DNA of 64,000 nucleotides from Streptomyces sp. T12 (GCF_028736035.1 NZ_CP117866.1:4774001-4838000), one strand, 5' to 3'; counted from the stretch's first letter, positions 7,076 to 16,122 are shown. Notes: generated by a model not told the origin, from the sequence alone. Numbers and translations are program-made.

Positions 7076-8719
7076 GTGAATGGTCCACTGATCGTCCAGT
7101 CCGACAAGACCCTGCTCCTGGAAGTCGACCACGAGCAGGCCGACGACTGCCGTCGGGCCATCGCGCCGTTCGCGGAGCTGGAGCGGGCACCGGAGCACAT
7201 CCACACCTACCGGGTGACACCGCTGGGGCTGTGGAACGCGCGCGCGGCGGGGCACGACGCCGAGCAGGTCGTGGACGCGCTGGTGCAGTACAGCCGCTAT
7301 CCGGTGCCGCACGCGCTGCTGGTCGACATCGCCGAGACGATGGACCGGTACGGCCGCCTGACCCTGAGCAAGCACCCGGCCCACGGGCTGGTCCTGACGA
7401 GCACCGACCGTCCGGTCCTGGAGGAGGTGCTCCGCTCCAAGCGGATCGCGCCCCTGGTCGGCGCCCGTATCGATCCGGACACCGTCGTGGTCCATCCCTC
7501 CGAGCGGGGGCAGATCAAGCAGACCCTGCTGAAGCTGGGCTGGCCCGCCGAGGATCTCGCGGGGTACGTCGACGGCGAGGCGCATCCGATCGAGCTGGCC
7601 GAGGACGGGTGGGCGCTGCGGCCCTATCAGAAGCAGGCCGTGGAGAACTTCTGGCACGGCGGCAGCGGGGTCGTGGTCCTGCCGTGTGGGGCGGGGAAGA
7701 CCCTTGTCGGCGCCGGGTCCATGGCCCAGGCCAAGTCGACCACCCTCATCCTCGTCACGAACACCGTCTCCGCCCGGCAGTGGAAGCACGAGCTGGTGAA
7801 GCGGACGTCGCTGACCGAGGAGGAGATCGGTGAGTACAGCGGGACGCGGAAGGAGATCCGGCCCGTCACCATCGCCACGTACCAGGTGCTCACCACCAAG
7901 CGGAAGGGTGTCTATCCGCACCTGGAGCTGTTCGACTCCCGGGACTGGGGGCTGATCGTCTACGACGAGGTGCATCTGCTGCCGGCCCCCGTCTTCAAGT
8001 TCACGGCCGATCTGCAGGCGCGGCGGCGGCTGGGCCTCACGGCCACCCTCGTGCGGGAGGACGGGCGCGAGTCGGACGTCTTCTCGCTCATCGGCCCCAA
8101 GCGGTTCGACGCACCGTGGAAGGAGATCGAGGCGCAGGGCTACATCGCGCCCGCGGACTGTGTCGAGGTGCGGGTCAATCTGACGGACTCCGAGCGGCTC
8201 GCGTACGCCACCGCCGAGACCGAGGAGAAGTACCGCTACTGCGCGACGACCGACACCAAGCGGAAGGTCACGGAGGCCATCGTCCGCCGTTTCGCCGGGC
8301 AGCAGATCCTGGTCATCGGCCAGTACATCGACCAGCTCGACGAACTGGGCGAGCACCTGAACGCCCCGGTGATCAAGGGCGAGACCTCCAACGCCCAGCG
8401 CGAGAAGCTCTTCAACGCCTTCCGGGAGGGCGAGATCAGCGTCCTCGTCGTGTCCAAGGTCGCCAACTTCTCCATCGACCTGCCGGAGGCGACCGTCGCC
8501 GTCCAGGTCTCCGGCACCTTCGGCTCCCGCCAGGAGGAGGCCCAGCGCCTCGGCCGCGTCCTGCGCCCCAAGGCCGACGGCCACCAGGCCCACTTCTACT
8601 CGGTCGTCGCCCGCGACACGATCGACCAGGACTTCGCCGCCCACCGCCAGCGCTTCCTGGCGGAGCAGGGGTACGCGTACCGGATCATGGACGCAGACGA
8701 ACTCCTGACAGAGAGCTGA
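7076..8719 (+). CDS. DNA repair helicase XPB
   Basis: 547 residues from GTG 7076, with a GAAAGG site 10 bases upstream. This is a superfamily 2 3'-5' DNA helicase of the bacterial XPB/Ercc3 group. An N-terminal damage-recognition-like domain (1-180) is followed by Walker A PCGAGKT (203-209), the DEVH box (297-300), motif III TAT (322-324) and the XPB-specific RED motif (327-329). The second RecA domain follows, with VIGQYIDQLDELG and the arginine-finger motif QRLGRVLRP. Bacterial XPB unwinds DNA in repair. The helicase-associated partner gene lies upstream at 2531-5065, separated by the peptide and YqhA-IstB genes. Length and motifs are complete and typical. Confidence 0.95.
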   Translation: MNGPLIVQSDKTLLLEVDHEQADDCRRAIAPFAELERAPEHIHTYRVTPLGLWNARAAGHDAEQVVDALVQYSRYPVPHALLVDIAETMDRYGRLTLSKHPAHGLVLTSTDRPVLEEVLRSKRIAPLVGARIDPDTVVVHPSERGQIKQTLLKLGWPAEDLAGYVDGEAHPIELAEDGWALRPYQKQAVENFWHGGSGVVVLPCGAGKTLVGAGSMAQAKSTTLILVTNTVSARQWKHELVKRTSLTEEEIGEYSGTRKEIRPVTIATYQVLTTKRKGVYPHLELFDSRDWGLIVYDEVHLLPAPVFKFTADLQARRRLGLTATLVREDGRESDVFSLIGPKRFDAPWKEIEAQGYIAPADCVEVRVNLTDSERLAYATAETEEKYRYCATTDTKRKVTEAIVRRFAGQQILVIGQYIDQLDELGEHLNAPVIKGETSNAQREKLFNAFREGEISVLVVSKVANFSIDLPEATVAVQVSGTFGSRQEEAQRLGRVLRPKADGHQAHFYSVVARDTIDQDFAAHRQRFLAEQGYAYRIMDADELLTES

Positions 8720-8737
8720 ACGACCCGACCGACACGG

Positions 8738-9190
8738 GCCGCGGGGCGGTCCGGACACACGAATGCGGCCCGTTCACACGCCCCGCGGGGCCGGACGCAC
8801 GACCCGCGGGGGCAGGCGCAACCCACGCTCCCGTCCCCACGAACCTGCGGGACCGGACACATGACCCACGGGCCCGGGCGCAACCCGCGCTCACGACCCC
8901 CGGGGGGGGCCGGACGCACGACCCCCGGGGGCCGAACGCAACCCACGCTCCCGTCCCCACGAACCTGCGGGACCAGACACACGACCCACGGCCCTGTCCG
9001 CACGACCCGCGGGGACCGCACGCACGCCTCCCGGGGCCGGGCGCAACCCGCGCTCCCGTCCACACAACCCGCGGGACCGGACGCACGCCCACGCACTCCC
9101 GTCCACACAGCCCGCGGCCCCCGTCCACAACCCGCCAGGGCCAGGCGCCCGACCCGCGGCCCCATCCACACCCCCGCGGGCCCGTCCTCG
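8738..9190. repeat. GC-rich degenerate tandem repeat array downstream of XPB
   Basis: This non-coding stretch between the convergent XPB gene and the membrane gene ending at 9236 is made of related units rich in CCCGCGGG and CACGACCC. A block starting ACCCACGCTCCCGTCCCCAC at 8821 recurs at 8941 with almost no change, giving a period of exactly 120 bases. A third, diverged copy begins near 9045. Open frames run through all six phases because of composition, but none has a start site or protein pattern that I believe. Confidence 0.75.
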
Positions 9191-9235
9191 CGGCCCAGCT
9201 CAGGGTGTGCAGGTCGCTCACGGCGTGCGGACCGC

Positions 9236-9616
9236 TCAGGGCGTCGGCAGCGTGAACACCAGCAGTAGCACGAACAGCGGCGGCAGGAGTGCGGTGATCG
9301 CGGCGCCGGTGCGCCAAGCCGACCAGCGGCGCTGCCAGGGGAGTGCCCATGCCGTGATCCAGGCCGCGAGTGTGGGCAAGGTGCCGAAGGCGAGAGTGCC
9401 GTAGATCACGGACAGCTGGGTGTTGAGCGCCGGCGAGCAGTCGTCGGGACCGCAGCTGTCCGTCGCCATGGCGGAGAGCCCGCCGAGGAGCAGCGCGGCG
9501 GGGCCCAGGAACGCCAGGAGGATCGTCGCGACGAGCGGCGCGATCCACGCCCTGGAGTCCCGCTCAGCCACGTCCGACCGGGCCGGGGGCCGTGCCGCGA
9601 TGTGCGTTGTCGTCAT
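9236..9616 (-). CDS. Small integral membrane protein
   Basis: 126 residues from ATG 9616. The N-terminal ~25 residues are polar, followed by four likely membrane helices: WIAPLVATILLAFLGPAALL, the segment around QLSVIYGTLAFGTLP, AAWITAWALPW, and ITALLPPLFVLLLVFTLP at the C-terminus. A loop DSCGPDDCSP between helices 1 and 2 holds two cysteines that could form a disulfide outside the cell. The start lies inside the 3' end of the upstream glycosyltransferase gene (53-base overlap), which implies translational coupling. No family was recognised beyond a generic actinobacterial membrane protein. Confidence 0.65.
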   Translation of the reverse strand: MTTTHIAARPPARSDVAERDSRAWIAPLVATILLAFLGPAALLLGGLSAMATDSCGPDDCSPALNTQLSVIYGTLAFGTLPTLAAWITAWALPWQRRWSAWRTGAAITALLPPLFVLLLVFTLPTP

Positions 9617-10799
9617 GCGTGCAGTGAACCGGCCCGGCAGGTGCCGGGGCACCGGTGCGCGTACTCATCCGGCGGGTGATCACGTACTCAGCCGTCGGCA
9701 GGAGCAGCACCAGCAAGAGGTACGGCGACGCCAACGGCTGCTGCCACCAGGGTAGTTGCAGGTCCAGATCCCCCTCATGCGGCAGCAGCCACATCGTGCG
9801 GGCGGTGAAGACGAGGGCCACGAGCGCGGCCGTGCGCGTACGGCCCTCCGCCAGGAGTACCGCGATCAGCGGGACGCACCACACCCAGTGGTGGGACCAG
9901 CTGATCGGTGAGACCAGCAGCGCCGTGAACGCCGTCAGAAGGATCCCGTGGCGGTCCTCGACGGCCCGCGCGGCCAGCCACAGGCCGGTGAGCGCGACCG
10001 CCGCGCAAGGCAGCGCCCAGGCCGCCGGGCCCGGTGCCGGGTCGCCGAGGGCGCGGGTGATCAGCCCCTGCAGCGACTGGTTGTCGACGATCCAGGCCTT
10101 GCCCACGCGGTCCGTCTCGTAGAGGCGGCGGGTCCAGAAGTCGAGGCTCGCGGAGGGCTGGGCGAGGGCGCCGAGCGCGACCGTCCCGGCGCAGGCCGCC
10201 GCCGCCGTCGCCGCCTCCCGGTGTCGCCCGCGCAGCACCAGGTACGCGATGAAGATCGCCGGAGTCAGCTTGATCCCGGCCGCGATGCCCACGGCGGCGC
10301 CCTTGAAGCGGGCGCCCGACGGCCGGGTGAGGTCCCACAGGATCAGGCAGGCCAGGGCGAGGTTGATCTGGCCGAAGAGGAGGGTCTGGAAGACCGGCTC
10401 CAGCCAGAGGGCCGCGGCCGTGGCGGCGCACAGGGCGGTTCGGCGCGGGAGGCGGGTCCTCGCCGGGCCCGACAGCCGGGCGGAGAGGTGGACGAGTACG
10501 ACGAGCAGGAGCGCGTTGCCCGCCAGGAAGGTCGCCTTGAGGGCCGTCACCGGGATCAGGGCCGCCGGCACGAAGAGGAGTGCCGCGAAGGGCGGGTAGG
10601 TGGCGGGGAGCTGCCACTCGGTGACGGTGAAGCCGTAGAGGTCGCCGCCGCGCAGGACCGCCTGTCCTTCCGCCCGGTAGACCAGTGCGTCGGCCATCGG
10701 GATGCGCTGGTGGAGGCAGAGGGCCGTGAAGGCCGCCAGGGAGAGGCCGGAAACGATCAGTAGGAAACAGGGAGTTGCGGAACGTGATCGGCGGGTCAC
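9564..10799 (-). CDS. GT87/DUF2029-type polyprenyl-phosphate mannosyltransferase
   Basis: 411 residues from GTG 10799. The protein is a polytopic membrane protein of the alpha-(1->2)-mannosyltransferase type (DUF2029, GT-C fold). It has a first-loop acidic region ADALVYRAEGQAVLRGGDLY, the family motif YPPFAALLF near residue 68, GQINLALACLILWDLTRP, and SWSHHWVWCVPL in the C-terminal half, followed by several helices. Members use polyprenyl-phosphomannose to add mannose outside the membrane. It is followed by an overlapping small membrane protein and preceded by a 60-residue conserved protein 18 bases away, so all three probably form one transcript. Exact acceptor is unknown. Confidence 0.75.
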   Translation of the reverse strand: MTRRSRSATPCFLLIVSGLSLAAFTALCLHQRIPMADALVYRAEGQAVLRGGDLYGFTVTEWQLPATYPPFAALLFVPAALIPVTALKATFLAGNALLLVVLVHLSARLSGPARTRLPRRTALCAATAAALWLEPVFQTLLFGQINLALACLILWDLTRPSGARFKGAAVGIAAGIKLTPAIFIAYLVLRGRHREAATAAAACAGTVALGALAQPSASLDFWTRRLYETDRVGKAWIVDNQSLQGLITRALGDPAPGPAAWALPCAAVALTGLWLAARAVEDRHGILLTAFTALLVSPISWSHHWVWCVPLIAVLLAEGRTRTAALVALVFTARTMWLLPHEGDLDLQLPWWQQPLASPYLLLVLLLPTAEYVITRRMSTRTGAPAPAGPVHCTHDDNAHRGTAPGPVGRG

Positions 10800-10816
10800 G
10801 CGGTGACCCTAGACGG

Positions 10817-10999
10817 TCACCTGTGGCGGACGCCCACCTCCTCGCCGTACTCGCCGAGGATGATCACGTCGAAGGCCGCACGTGCGAACACCTTGACGGC
10901 GCGCAGGGCTTCGCCGATGCGATGACGGTGGTGACTCCCCTGGAGCGCTGTCGCTCCGCGGGGACCCACGGGGGCTGGGTTGATGGTTGCCGCGCTCAT
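10817..10999 (-). CDS. Short conserved hypothetical protein (60 aa)
   Basis: ATG 10999 with GGAG close upstream. The protein (MSAATINPAPVGPRG, then HRIGEALRAVKVFARAAFDV and ending ILGEYGEEVGVRHR) looks like a small protein I associate with other Streptomyces genomes near HelD; this is from memory only. It is basic with one amphipathic helix and no signal peptide. It ends 18 bases before the glycosyltransferase start on the same strand. Function unknown; the coding call rests on the coherent helix, the start and the position. Confidence 0.5.
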   Translation of the reverse strand: MSAATINPAPVGPRGATALQGSHHRHRIGEALRAVKVFARAAFDVIILGEYGEEVGVRHR

Positions 11000-11109
11000 G
11001 TCTCCATGATGGATCCGCGGGCATAAAGACCGCATCGGCCTGCGGTCCCAGGCCGCGTACTACCGCCGTACACCTCCGGACGGACCCCTTCCCCCCAGGG
11101 AGTAGGGCC

Positions 11110-11255
11110 GCATCCCCTAGGGGACGGAACATGGGCAGGAATACGGGAGGAATCCGAGGCGGAATACGGGGGGGGAATACGAGGGGGGAATCCGAGGGGG
11201 CAGGGCGCAGACACGGCGCGGACACGGCGCGGACACGGCGCGGACAGGGCGCGAA
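11110..11255. repeat. Purine-rich tandem repeats upstream of helD
   Basis: Two repeat blocks occupy most of the intergenic region before helD. The first has GGAATACGGG/GGAATCCGAGG type units at 11137-11202. The second has three perfect 11-bp copies of ACACGGCGCGG at 11211-11243 plus a degenerate fourth to 11253. A short A/T-rich patch (GCGAAATATTCGG) follows and may mark the promoter. No coding gene is apparent here. Confidence 0.65.
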
Positions 11256-11393
11256 ATATTCGGTGGCGTTCGCCCTCCCCGCTCACCTAAAATCTCCGCT
11301 CTTGCCCGCCTCCCCCGCGGAGTGCCGCCGCCCGGACGGAAACCGGTCGGCTCTCTCGATCACCTACCTGTAGGTCCCCCCGGAGGCACCCCC

Positions 11394-13460
11394 TTGGCCA
11401 CGCCCGTCGACGACCCGCTCGACCCCCTCGACCCGCTCGACCCCCTCTCCCGAGAGCGCTCCCACCTCGCCTCCTCCCGCGCCGCCCTGCGTGCCATGCG
11501 GGAGGACGTCGAGTCCCTCGACATCAGCGACGTCACCGCGAACTGGGTCAACGCCGAAGTCCTCACCCGCCAGATCGACGAGCGCATCAAGGCCCTGGCC
11601 GACCTCAGCGACACCCCGCTGTTCTTCGGCCGGCTCGACTATCTGCACGCTCCCGGCGCCGAGGAGGCGGAAGGCGCGGAGGGCGAGCGCTTCTACATCG
11701 GGCGCCGGCATGTGCACGACGCCGAGGGCGACCCGATGGTCATCGACTGGCGGGCGCCGGTGTCCCAGCCCTTCTACCGGGCGTCCAAGAAGGACCCGTT
11801 GGACATCGGGCTGCGCCGCCGCTTCGGTTACACGGGCGGTGACCTCACGGCGTACGAGGACGAGCACCTCTCTGATCCGGAAGAGGCGGCCCGGACCAGC
11901 AAGCTGCTCCAGCAGGAGATCGAGCGCCCGCGCGTCGGCCCGATGCGCGACATCGTGGCGACGATCCAGCCGGAGCAGGACGAGATCGTACGGTCCGGGC
12001 TCGGCGGAACCGTGTGTGTGCAGGGCGGCCCGGGCACCGGGAAGACGGCGGTGGGCCTGCACCGGGTCGCGTATCTCCTCTACGCCCATCGCGAGCGGCT
12101 CGCCCGCACCGGCACGCTCGTCATCGGACCGAACAAGTCCTTCCTGCACTACATCGAGCAGGTCCTCCCCGCGCTGGGCGAGTTGACGGTCCGCCAGGCG
12201 ACGGTGGACGACCTCGTCGCGCACGTCGAGGTGCGCGGCACGGACGACGCGGCGGCCGCGGTGATCAAGGGCGACGCGAGGATGGCGGAGGTGCTGCGGC
12301 GCGCCGTCTACTCACACGTGACCATGCCGACGGAGGCGGTGGTCGTCGTACGCGGATCCCGCCGCTGGCGCGTTGCGGCGTACGAAGTCGAGGAGATCGT
12401 CCGCGAGTTGCTCGCCCGCGACATCCGCTACGGCGCCGCCCGCGAGGCCCTCCCGCAGCGCATCGCGCACGCCGTGCTGGTGCAGATGGAGCGGTCGGGC
12501 GAGGCGCCGGACGACCGGGTGCAGGACGCGGTGGCCCGCAACAGCGCGGTGAAGGCCGCCGTCAAGGCGATCTGGCCGCCGGTCGACCCGGCGAAACTCG
12601 TCCTGCGCCTGCTCGCGGACGCGGACTTCCTCGCCGTACACGCGGCGGGGCTGCTGAGCGAGGACGAGCAGAAGACGATTCTCTGGGCGAAGCCGGCGAG
12701 GAGCGTCAAGTCGGCCAAGTGGTCCCCCGCCGACGCCGTGCTGATCGACGAGACGAACGACATCGTCGCGCGCACGCCCTCCCTCGGCCATGTCGTCCTC
12801 GACGAGGCGCAGGACCTCTCGCCCATGCAGTACCGGGCGGTGGGCCGCCGCTGCACGACCGGTTCGGCGACGGTCCTCGGCGACCTGGCGCAGGGTACGA
12901 CCCCCTGGGCGACGCGGAGTTGGGACGAGGCGCTGGCCCACCTCGGCAAGTCGGAGGGCCTCATCGAGGAGCTGACGGCCGGCTTCCGCGTCCCGACGGA
13001 CGTCATCACCTACGCCTCCCGCCTCCTCCCCCACATCGCACCGGGCCTGACGCCGGTGGTGTCGATCCGCGAGAACCCGGGCTTCTTCGAGGTCCGTGAA
13101 GTGTCGGAGACGGCCGAAGTCGTCGCCTCGTGCGAGGAGTTGCTGCGCAACGAGGGCTCGATCGGCCTGATCGCCGCGGACGCCCGGATCCCGGCCCTGT
13201 CGGAGGCGCTCACGGCGGCGGGGATCACCTACCTGGCCCCGGGTGAGGAGACGACCCAGCAGACCCGCCTGACGCTGGTCCCTGCGTCACTCGCGAAGGG
13301 GCTGGAGTACGACTACGTCGTCCTGGACGAGCCGCAGGCGGTGGTGGACGGGGAGCCGGACGAGCGGACGGGGCTGCGGCGGTTGTATGTCGCCCTGACG
13401 CGAGCGGTGTCGGGGTTGATCGTGGTGCACGCGGCGGCGCTACCGGCGCAGCTGGGCTGA
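11394..13460 (+). CDS. helD: HelD-like RNA polymerase recycling ATPase (UvrD/Rep family)
   Basis: 688 residues from a TTG start at 11394, chosen because a perfect GGAGG (11382-11386) sits 7 bases upstream. HelD proteins bind RNA polymerase and clear stalled complexes from DNA using ATP. The N-terminal coiled-coil region begins after an Asp-Pro-Leu repeat (DDPLDPLDPLDPL). Walker A GGPGTGKT is at about 211-218, the DEAQD Walker B near 469, and the late motif LYVALTRAVSGL near 664. The IDWRAPVSQPFY segment is a HelD hallmark. Length fits actinobacterial class II HelD. The last 21 bases overlap the convergent DUF6980 gene. Confidence 0.9.
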   Translation: MATPVDDPLDPLDPLDPLSRERSHLASSRAALRAMREDVESLDISDVTANWVNAEVLTRQIDERIKALADLSDTPLFFGRLDYLHAPGAEEAEGAEGERFYIGRRHVHDAEGDPMVIDWRAPVSQPFYRASKKDPLDIGLRRRFGYTGGDLTAYEDEHLSDPEEAARTSKLLQQEIERPRVGPMRDIVATIQPEQDEIVRSGLGGTVCVQGGPGTGKTAVGLHRVAYLLYAHRERLARTGTLVIGPNKSFLHYIEQVLPALGELTVRQATVDDLVAHVEVRGTDDAAAAVIKGDARMAEVLRRAVYSHVTMPTEAVVVVRGSRRWRVAAYEVEEIVRELLARDIRYGAAREALPQRIAHAVLVQMERSGEAPDDRVQDAVARNSAVKAAVKAIWPPVDPAKLVLRLLADADFLAVHAAGLLSEDEQKTILWAKPARSVKSAKWSPADAVLIDETNDIVARTPSLGHVVLDEAQDLSPMQYRAVGRRCTTGSATVLGDLAQGTTPWATRSWDEALAHLGKSEGLIEELTAGFRVPTDVITYASRLLPHIAPGLTPVVSIRENPGFFEVREVSETAEVVASCEELLRNEGSIGLIAADARIPALSEALTAAGITYLAPGEETTQQTRLTLVPASLAKGLEYDYVVLDEPQAVVDGEPDERTGLRRLYVALTRAVSGLIVVHAAALPAQLG

Positions 13461-13787
13461 GGCCGGGGGGATCGGGGGCGGTGACGTCTCGGCGAGCCAG
13501 CTCCCGTCCTGGAACTCGGCAGGGATCTCGTCCTCCCACGGATCGATCCCTCGGCTCTCCAGTTCGTCGAACCACCGATCCCGCTGCGACGCGGGGAGGC
13601 GCTGTCCACACCAAGGACAGAAGTCGATCCCGATGCTGGATGTGCCGCCGTCATGGATGATCAGGCCGTACTCCTGGAACTTGGCGCTGAATCGCATCAG
13701 GGCGTCCGGGCAGGCGGAGGGGTCGCCGTGCCGGTCGCAGTGCCAGTTCACTCGGCTCGTCATCGCGTCGCAGCAGTGTTCAGTCAT
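13440..13787 (-). CDS. DUF6980-like zinc-binding small protein
   Basis: 115 residues from ATG 13787. The cysteine pattern is suggestive of metal binding: CC near residue 5, CDRHGDPSAC at about 17-26, and FCPWCGQRLP at about 56-65. It is followed by RDRWFDELESRGIDPWEDEIP, which is the conserved end of the DUF6980-type family. Tail-to-tail overlap of 21 bases with helD. The role is unknown; the family name is from memory of the CPWCG...GIDPW pattern. Confidence 0.7.
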   Translation of the reverse strand: MTEHCCDAMTSRVNWHCDRHGDPSACPDALMRFSAKFQEYGLIIHDGGTSSIGIDFCPWCGQRLPASQRDRWFDELESRGIDPWEDEIPAEFQDGSWLAETSPPPIPPASAQLRR

Positions 13788-13855
13788 GGCCTCAGCTCAT
13801 GTTGATCAGCAATTGACCGGAAGTAGATCACGGCCTGGCCATCAACGCCGGACTC

Positions 13856-14563
13856 CTACGAAACCTCGTCCAGCACAGCCCGCCACTCCGCCACAGCGGC
13901 GACGGACACCGGCCCGTCCCAGCCGTCCGGCCTCGCCGCCCCGCCGATGTGGAACGCGTCGATCCCGGCGGCCAGCAGCTTCGGCACATGGTCGAGTCGC
14001 AGCCCCCCACCCACCAGAATCTGCTGCTCATACCCGGGCTCCCCACCCCTCGCCGCACCCCTCGCCGCCTCGGCGAGCAGCGTGGGAAGCCCGTCGTCCA
14101 CACCCACCGCCGACCCGGCCGTGAGATACGTGTCCAGCCCCGGCATCCCATCCAGCTGCTTACGCAGCGCGTCCCGGTCGGCGGCCCGGTCGATGGCCCG
14201 GTGGAAGGTCCACCGGCACCCGTCCAGCTCGCCGACCACCCGCTCGACGGCCCCGAGGTCCACCCCACCGTCGGCATCGAGAAACCCGAGCACGAACTCC
14301 TCGGCCCCGGCGTCCCGCATCTCCCGCGCCACCCGCACGACCCGCCGCACGTCCCCCACCGCGAACCCGTCCGCCAGCCTCAGCATCACGCGCAGATCGA
14401 TGTCGACGGCGGCCCGGATCCCGGCGTAGGCCTCGACCGACGGGGTGAGTCCGTCGGCCGCCATGTCGGTGACCAGTTCGAGCCGGTCCGCACCCCCGGC
14501 CTGGGCGGCGACCGCGTCCTCGACCCCGAGGGCGATCACCTCCAGGACTGCACGCTTGCTCAT
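13856..14563 (-). CDS. cutC: CutC family copper homeostasis protein
   Basis: 235 residues from ATG 14563, a TIM-barrel protein. Diagnostic segments are AQAGGADRLELV near residue 21, LTPSVEAY, the RVMLR strand (usually VMIRPR), TFHRAIDRAADR, and ILVGGGLRLDHVPKLL. CutC is linked to copper tolerance, but its reaction is not established. The gene stands alone; both flanks have short intergenic regions. Length and barrel order are complete. Confidence 0.9.
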   Translation of the reverse strand: MSKRAVLEVIALGVEDAVAAQAGGADRLELVTDMAADGLTPSVEAYAGIRAAVDIDLRVMLRLADGFAVGDVRRVVRVAREMRDAGAEEFVLGFLDADGGVDLGAVERVVGELDGCRWTFHRAIDRAADRDALRKQLDGMPGLDTYLTAGSAVGVDDGLPTLLAEAARGAARGGEPGYEQQILVGGGLRLDHVPKLLAAGIDAFHIGGAARPDGWDGPVSVAAVAEWRAVLDEVS

Positions 14564-14590
14564 GGGACCCCATTCCTCGGCATTCGACGG

Positions 14591-14640
14591 CGCTACAGAT
14601 GTAGCTACAGGCCTAGCTACGGACCCGGCTACAGGTCTAG
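14591..14640. repeat. Short GCTACAG repeats upstream of cutC
   Basis: The motif GCTACAG/AGCTAC occurs four times in about 50 bases just upstream of the cutC start. The related CTAG and TGTAG steps make it weakly palindromic. It could be an operator cluster or a decayed repeat. Confidence 0.35.
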
Positions 14641-14709
14641 TCCAATCCAGGGTACGCCTGCCCCACCGGAGATCCGCTCAACCCATGCCGCCGCCACCGG
14701 ACCCGCCGG

Positions 14710-15384
14710 TCACCCGAAGATGTTCAGCTCCCCCGCCTCCACCCCCGCCAGCTCATAAGCCGCCCCCTCCACCGGCCGCCCCGCATACAGCCGTACGAGC
14801 GTGGCGGCGTCCCCGATGTACCGCGCCGGTGGGCGCGGGGCCGCCGCCTCCCCGAGGCGCAGGGGCTCGTCGACGTCGTCCAGGTCGGCGTGCAGCGGGA
14901 CGTGCCGTCGCTCCCGGGTCAGCCACGCGAGCAGCCGGAGCGCGTCGGGCAGCCCGGCCCCGGCATACGCCCCCGGCTCCCCGAGCACCTCCCGTACGTC
15001 ACCGGCATGCACCCACTCCCCGAGCGCGACGCCGTCCAGGGCCCCGCCGGCCTTGGCGATCACCGGCCCCGCCTCGGTCATCCCGCGCTCCAGCTCGTCG
15101 ACGACCTGCGCGTCGCTCCAGTCGGCCCGCTCGGCGATGTCCCGGTCGTTGGACTCGGGCGAGAAGACGCCCTCCTCGAAGCGGTGCTCCACCACCCGCA
15201 TCAACACGGCCGAACAGTGCGCCAGCACATCCCGCACCGACCACCCCGGACACGCGGCGGTCGGCAGCGCGAAGTCCGCCTCCGCCCTCCCCCGCAACAG
15301 CGGAACCAGCGCATCCCGCTCGACCACCAGCAACCGCCCCGGCAGCTCGGGATCCCGTACGTCGTGCACGTCAGCAGAAGTCAT
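14710..15384 (-). CDS. Maleylpyruvate isomerase / mycothiol-dependent DinB-fold protein
   Basis: 224 residues from ATG 15384 (GTG 15393 is an in-frame alternative). It belongs to the mycothiol-dependent maleylpyruvate isomerase family, a DinB-like four-helix bundle. Visible are TAACPGWSVRDVLAHCSAV near residue 42-60 with the metal-ligand histidine, WSDAQVVDELERG, and a late VHAGDVREVLGEPG with the second histidine. A C-terminal domain follows (RPPARYIGDAATLVRLYAGR). These proteins use mycothiol, the actinobacterial thiol, as cofactor. It is divergent from the HD phosphohydrolase gene. Substrate unknown. Confidence 0.8.
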   Translation of the reverse strand: MTSADVHDVRDPELPGRLLVVERDALVPLLRGRAEADFALPTAACPGWSVRDVLAHCSAVLMRVVEHRFEEGVFSPESNDRDIAERADWSDAQVVDELERGMTEAGPVIAKAGGALDGVALGEWVHAGDVREVLGEPGAYAGAGLPDALRLLAWLTRERRHVPLHADLDDVDEPLRLGEAAAPRPPARYIGDAATLVRLYAGRPVEGAAYELAGVEAGELNIFG

Positions 15385-15450
15385 GGCGTCCACGCTAGGG
15401 GGCGGTGCGTGTGCCCGGGAGAACGCCGACACACCCGCCACAATGACGCC

Positions 15451-16095
15451 ATGGCCGACCTCGACGCCCTCCGCGCCCGCTTCACCCGAGCCCTCGACGC
15501 GACCCGCTCCCCCGCCACCACCCCCGACCCGGCCCCGTACGCCGACAACCTCCTCACCCGCTGGCAGGAACCGCAGCGCCACTACCACACGCTCACCCAC
15601 CTCACCGCGGTCCTGGACCACATCGACGAGCTGGCCGACCACGCCGACGACCCGGACGTCGTACACCTCGCCGCCTGGTTCCACGACGCCGTGTACCTCC
15701 CTGAGCGCTCGGAGAACGAGGAGCGCTCCGCCCGCCTCGCCGAACGCGCCCTGCCGGAGGCCGGTGTCCCCGCCGAGCGGACCGCCGAGGTGGCCCGCCT
15801 CGTCCGCCTCACCACCACCCACGCCCCGGCACCGGACGACCGCGACGGCCAGGTCCTGTGCGACGCGGACCTCGCGATCCTCGCCGCCCCGCCCTCCGCG
15901 TACGCCGCCTACACGGCCGCCGTCCGCGAGGAGTACCACTTCGTCCCGAACGACGCCTTCCGCGAGGGCCGCGCCGCGATCCTGCGTCAACTCCTCGCCC
16001 TGCCCAGCCTGTTCAGCACGCCGTACGGGCAGGAGAAGTGGGAAGCCACCGCCCGCTACAACCTCTCCTCCGAGCTGGAAATGCTGTCGCTCTGA
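15451..16095 (+). CDS. HD-domain metal-dependent phosphohydrolase
   Basis: 214 residues from ATG 15451. The predicted metal ligands are present: HYHTLTH (44-50), the HD pair in AAWFHDAVY (His78-Asp79), a helix with TTTHAP around residue 125, and DADLAIL (about 143). This matches the small HD phosphohydrolase family with the P-x-R-x-YH-x-x-x-H start. It is 27 bases upstream of the DinB-GNAT gene, so the two may share a transcript. Substrate is not predictable from sequence. Confidence 0.85.
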   Translation: MADLDALRARFTRALDATRSPATTPDPAPYADNLLTRWQEPQRHYHTLTHLTAVLDHIDELADHADDPDVVHLAAWFHDAVYLPERSENEERSARLAERALPEAGVPAERTAEVARLVRLTTTHAPAPDDRDGQVLCDADLAILAAPPSAYAAYTAAVREEYHFVPNDAFREGRAAILRQLLALPSLFSTPYGQEKWEATARYNLSSELEMLSL

Positions 16096-16122
16096 CCAAC
16101 GCGCCGCCGTAGCCTGCACGGC

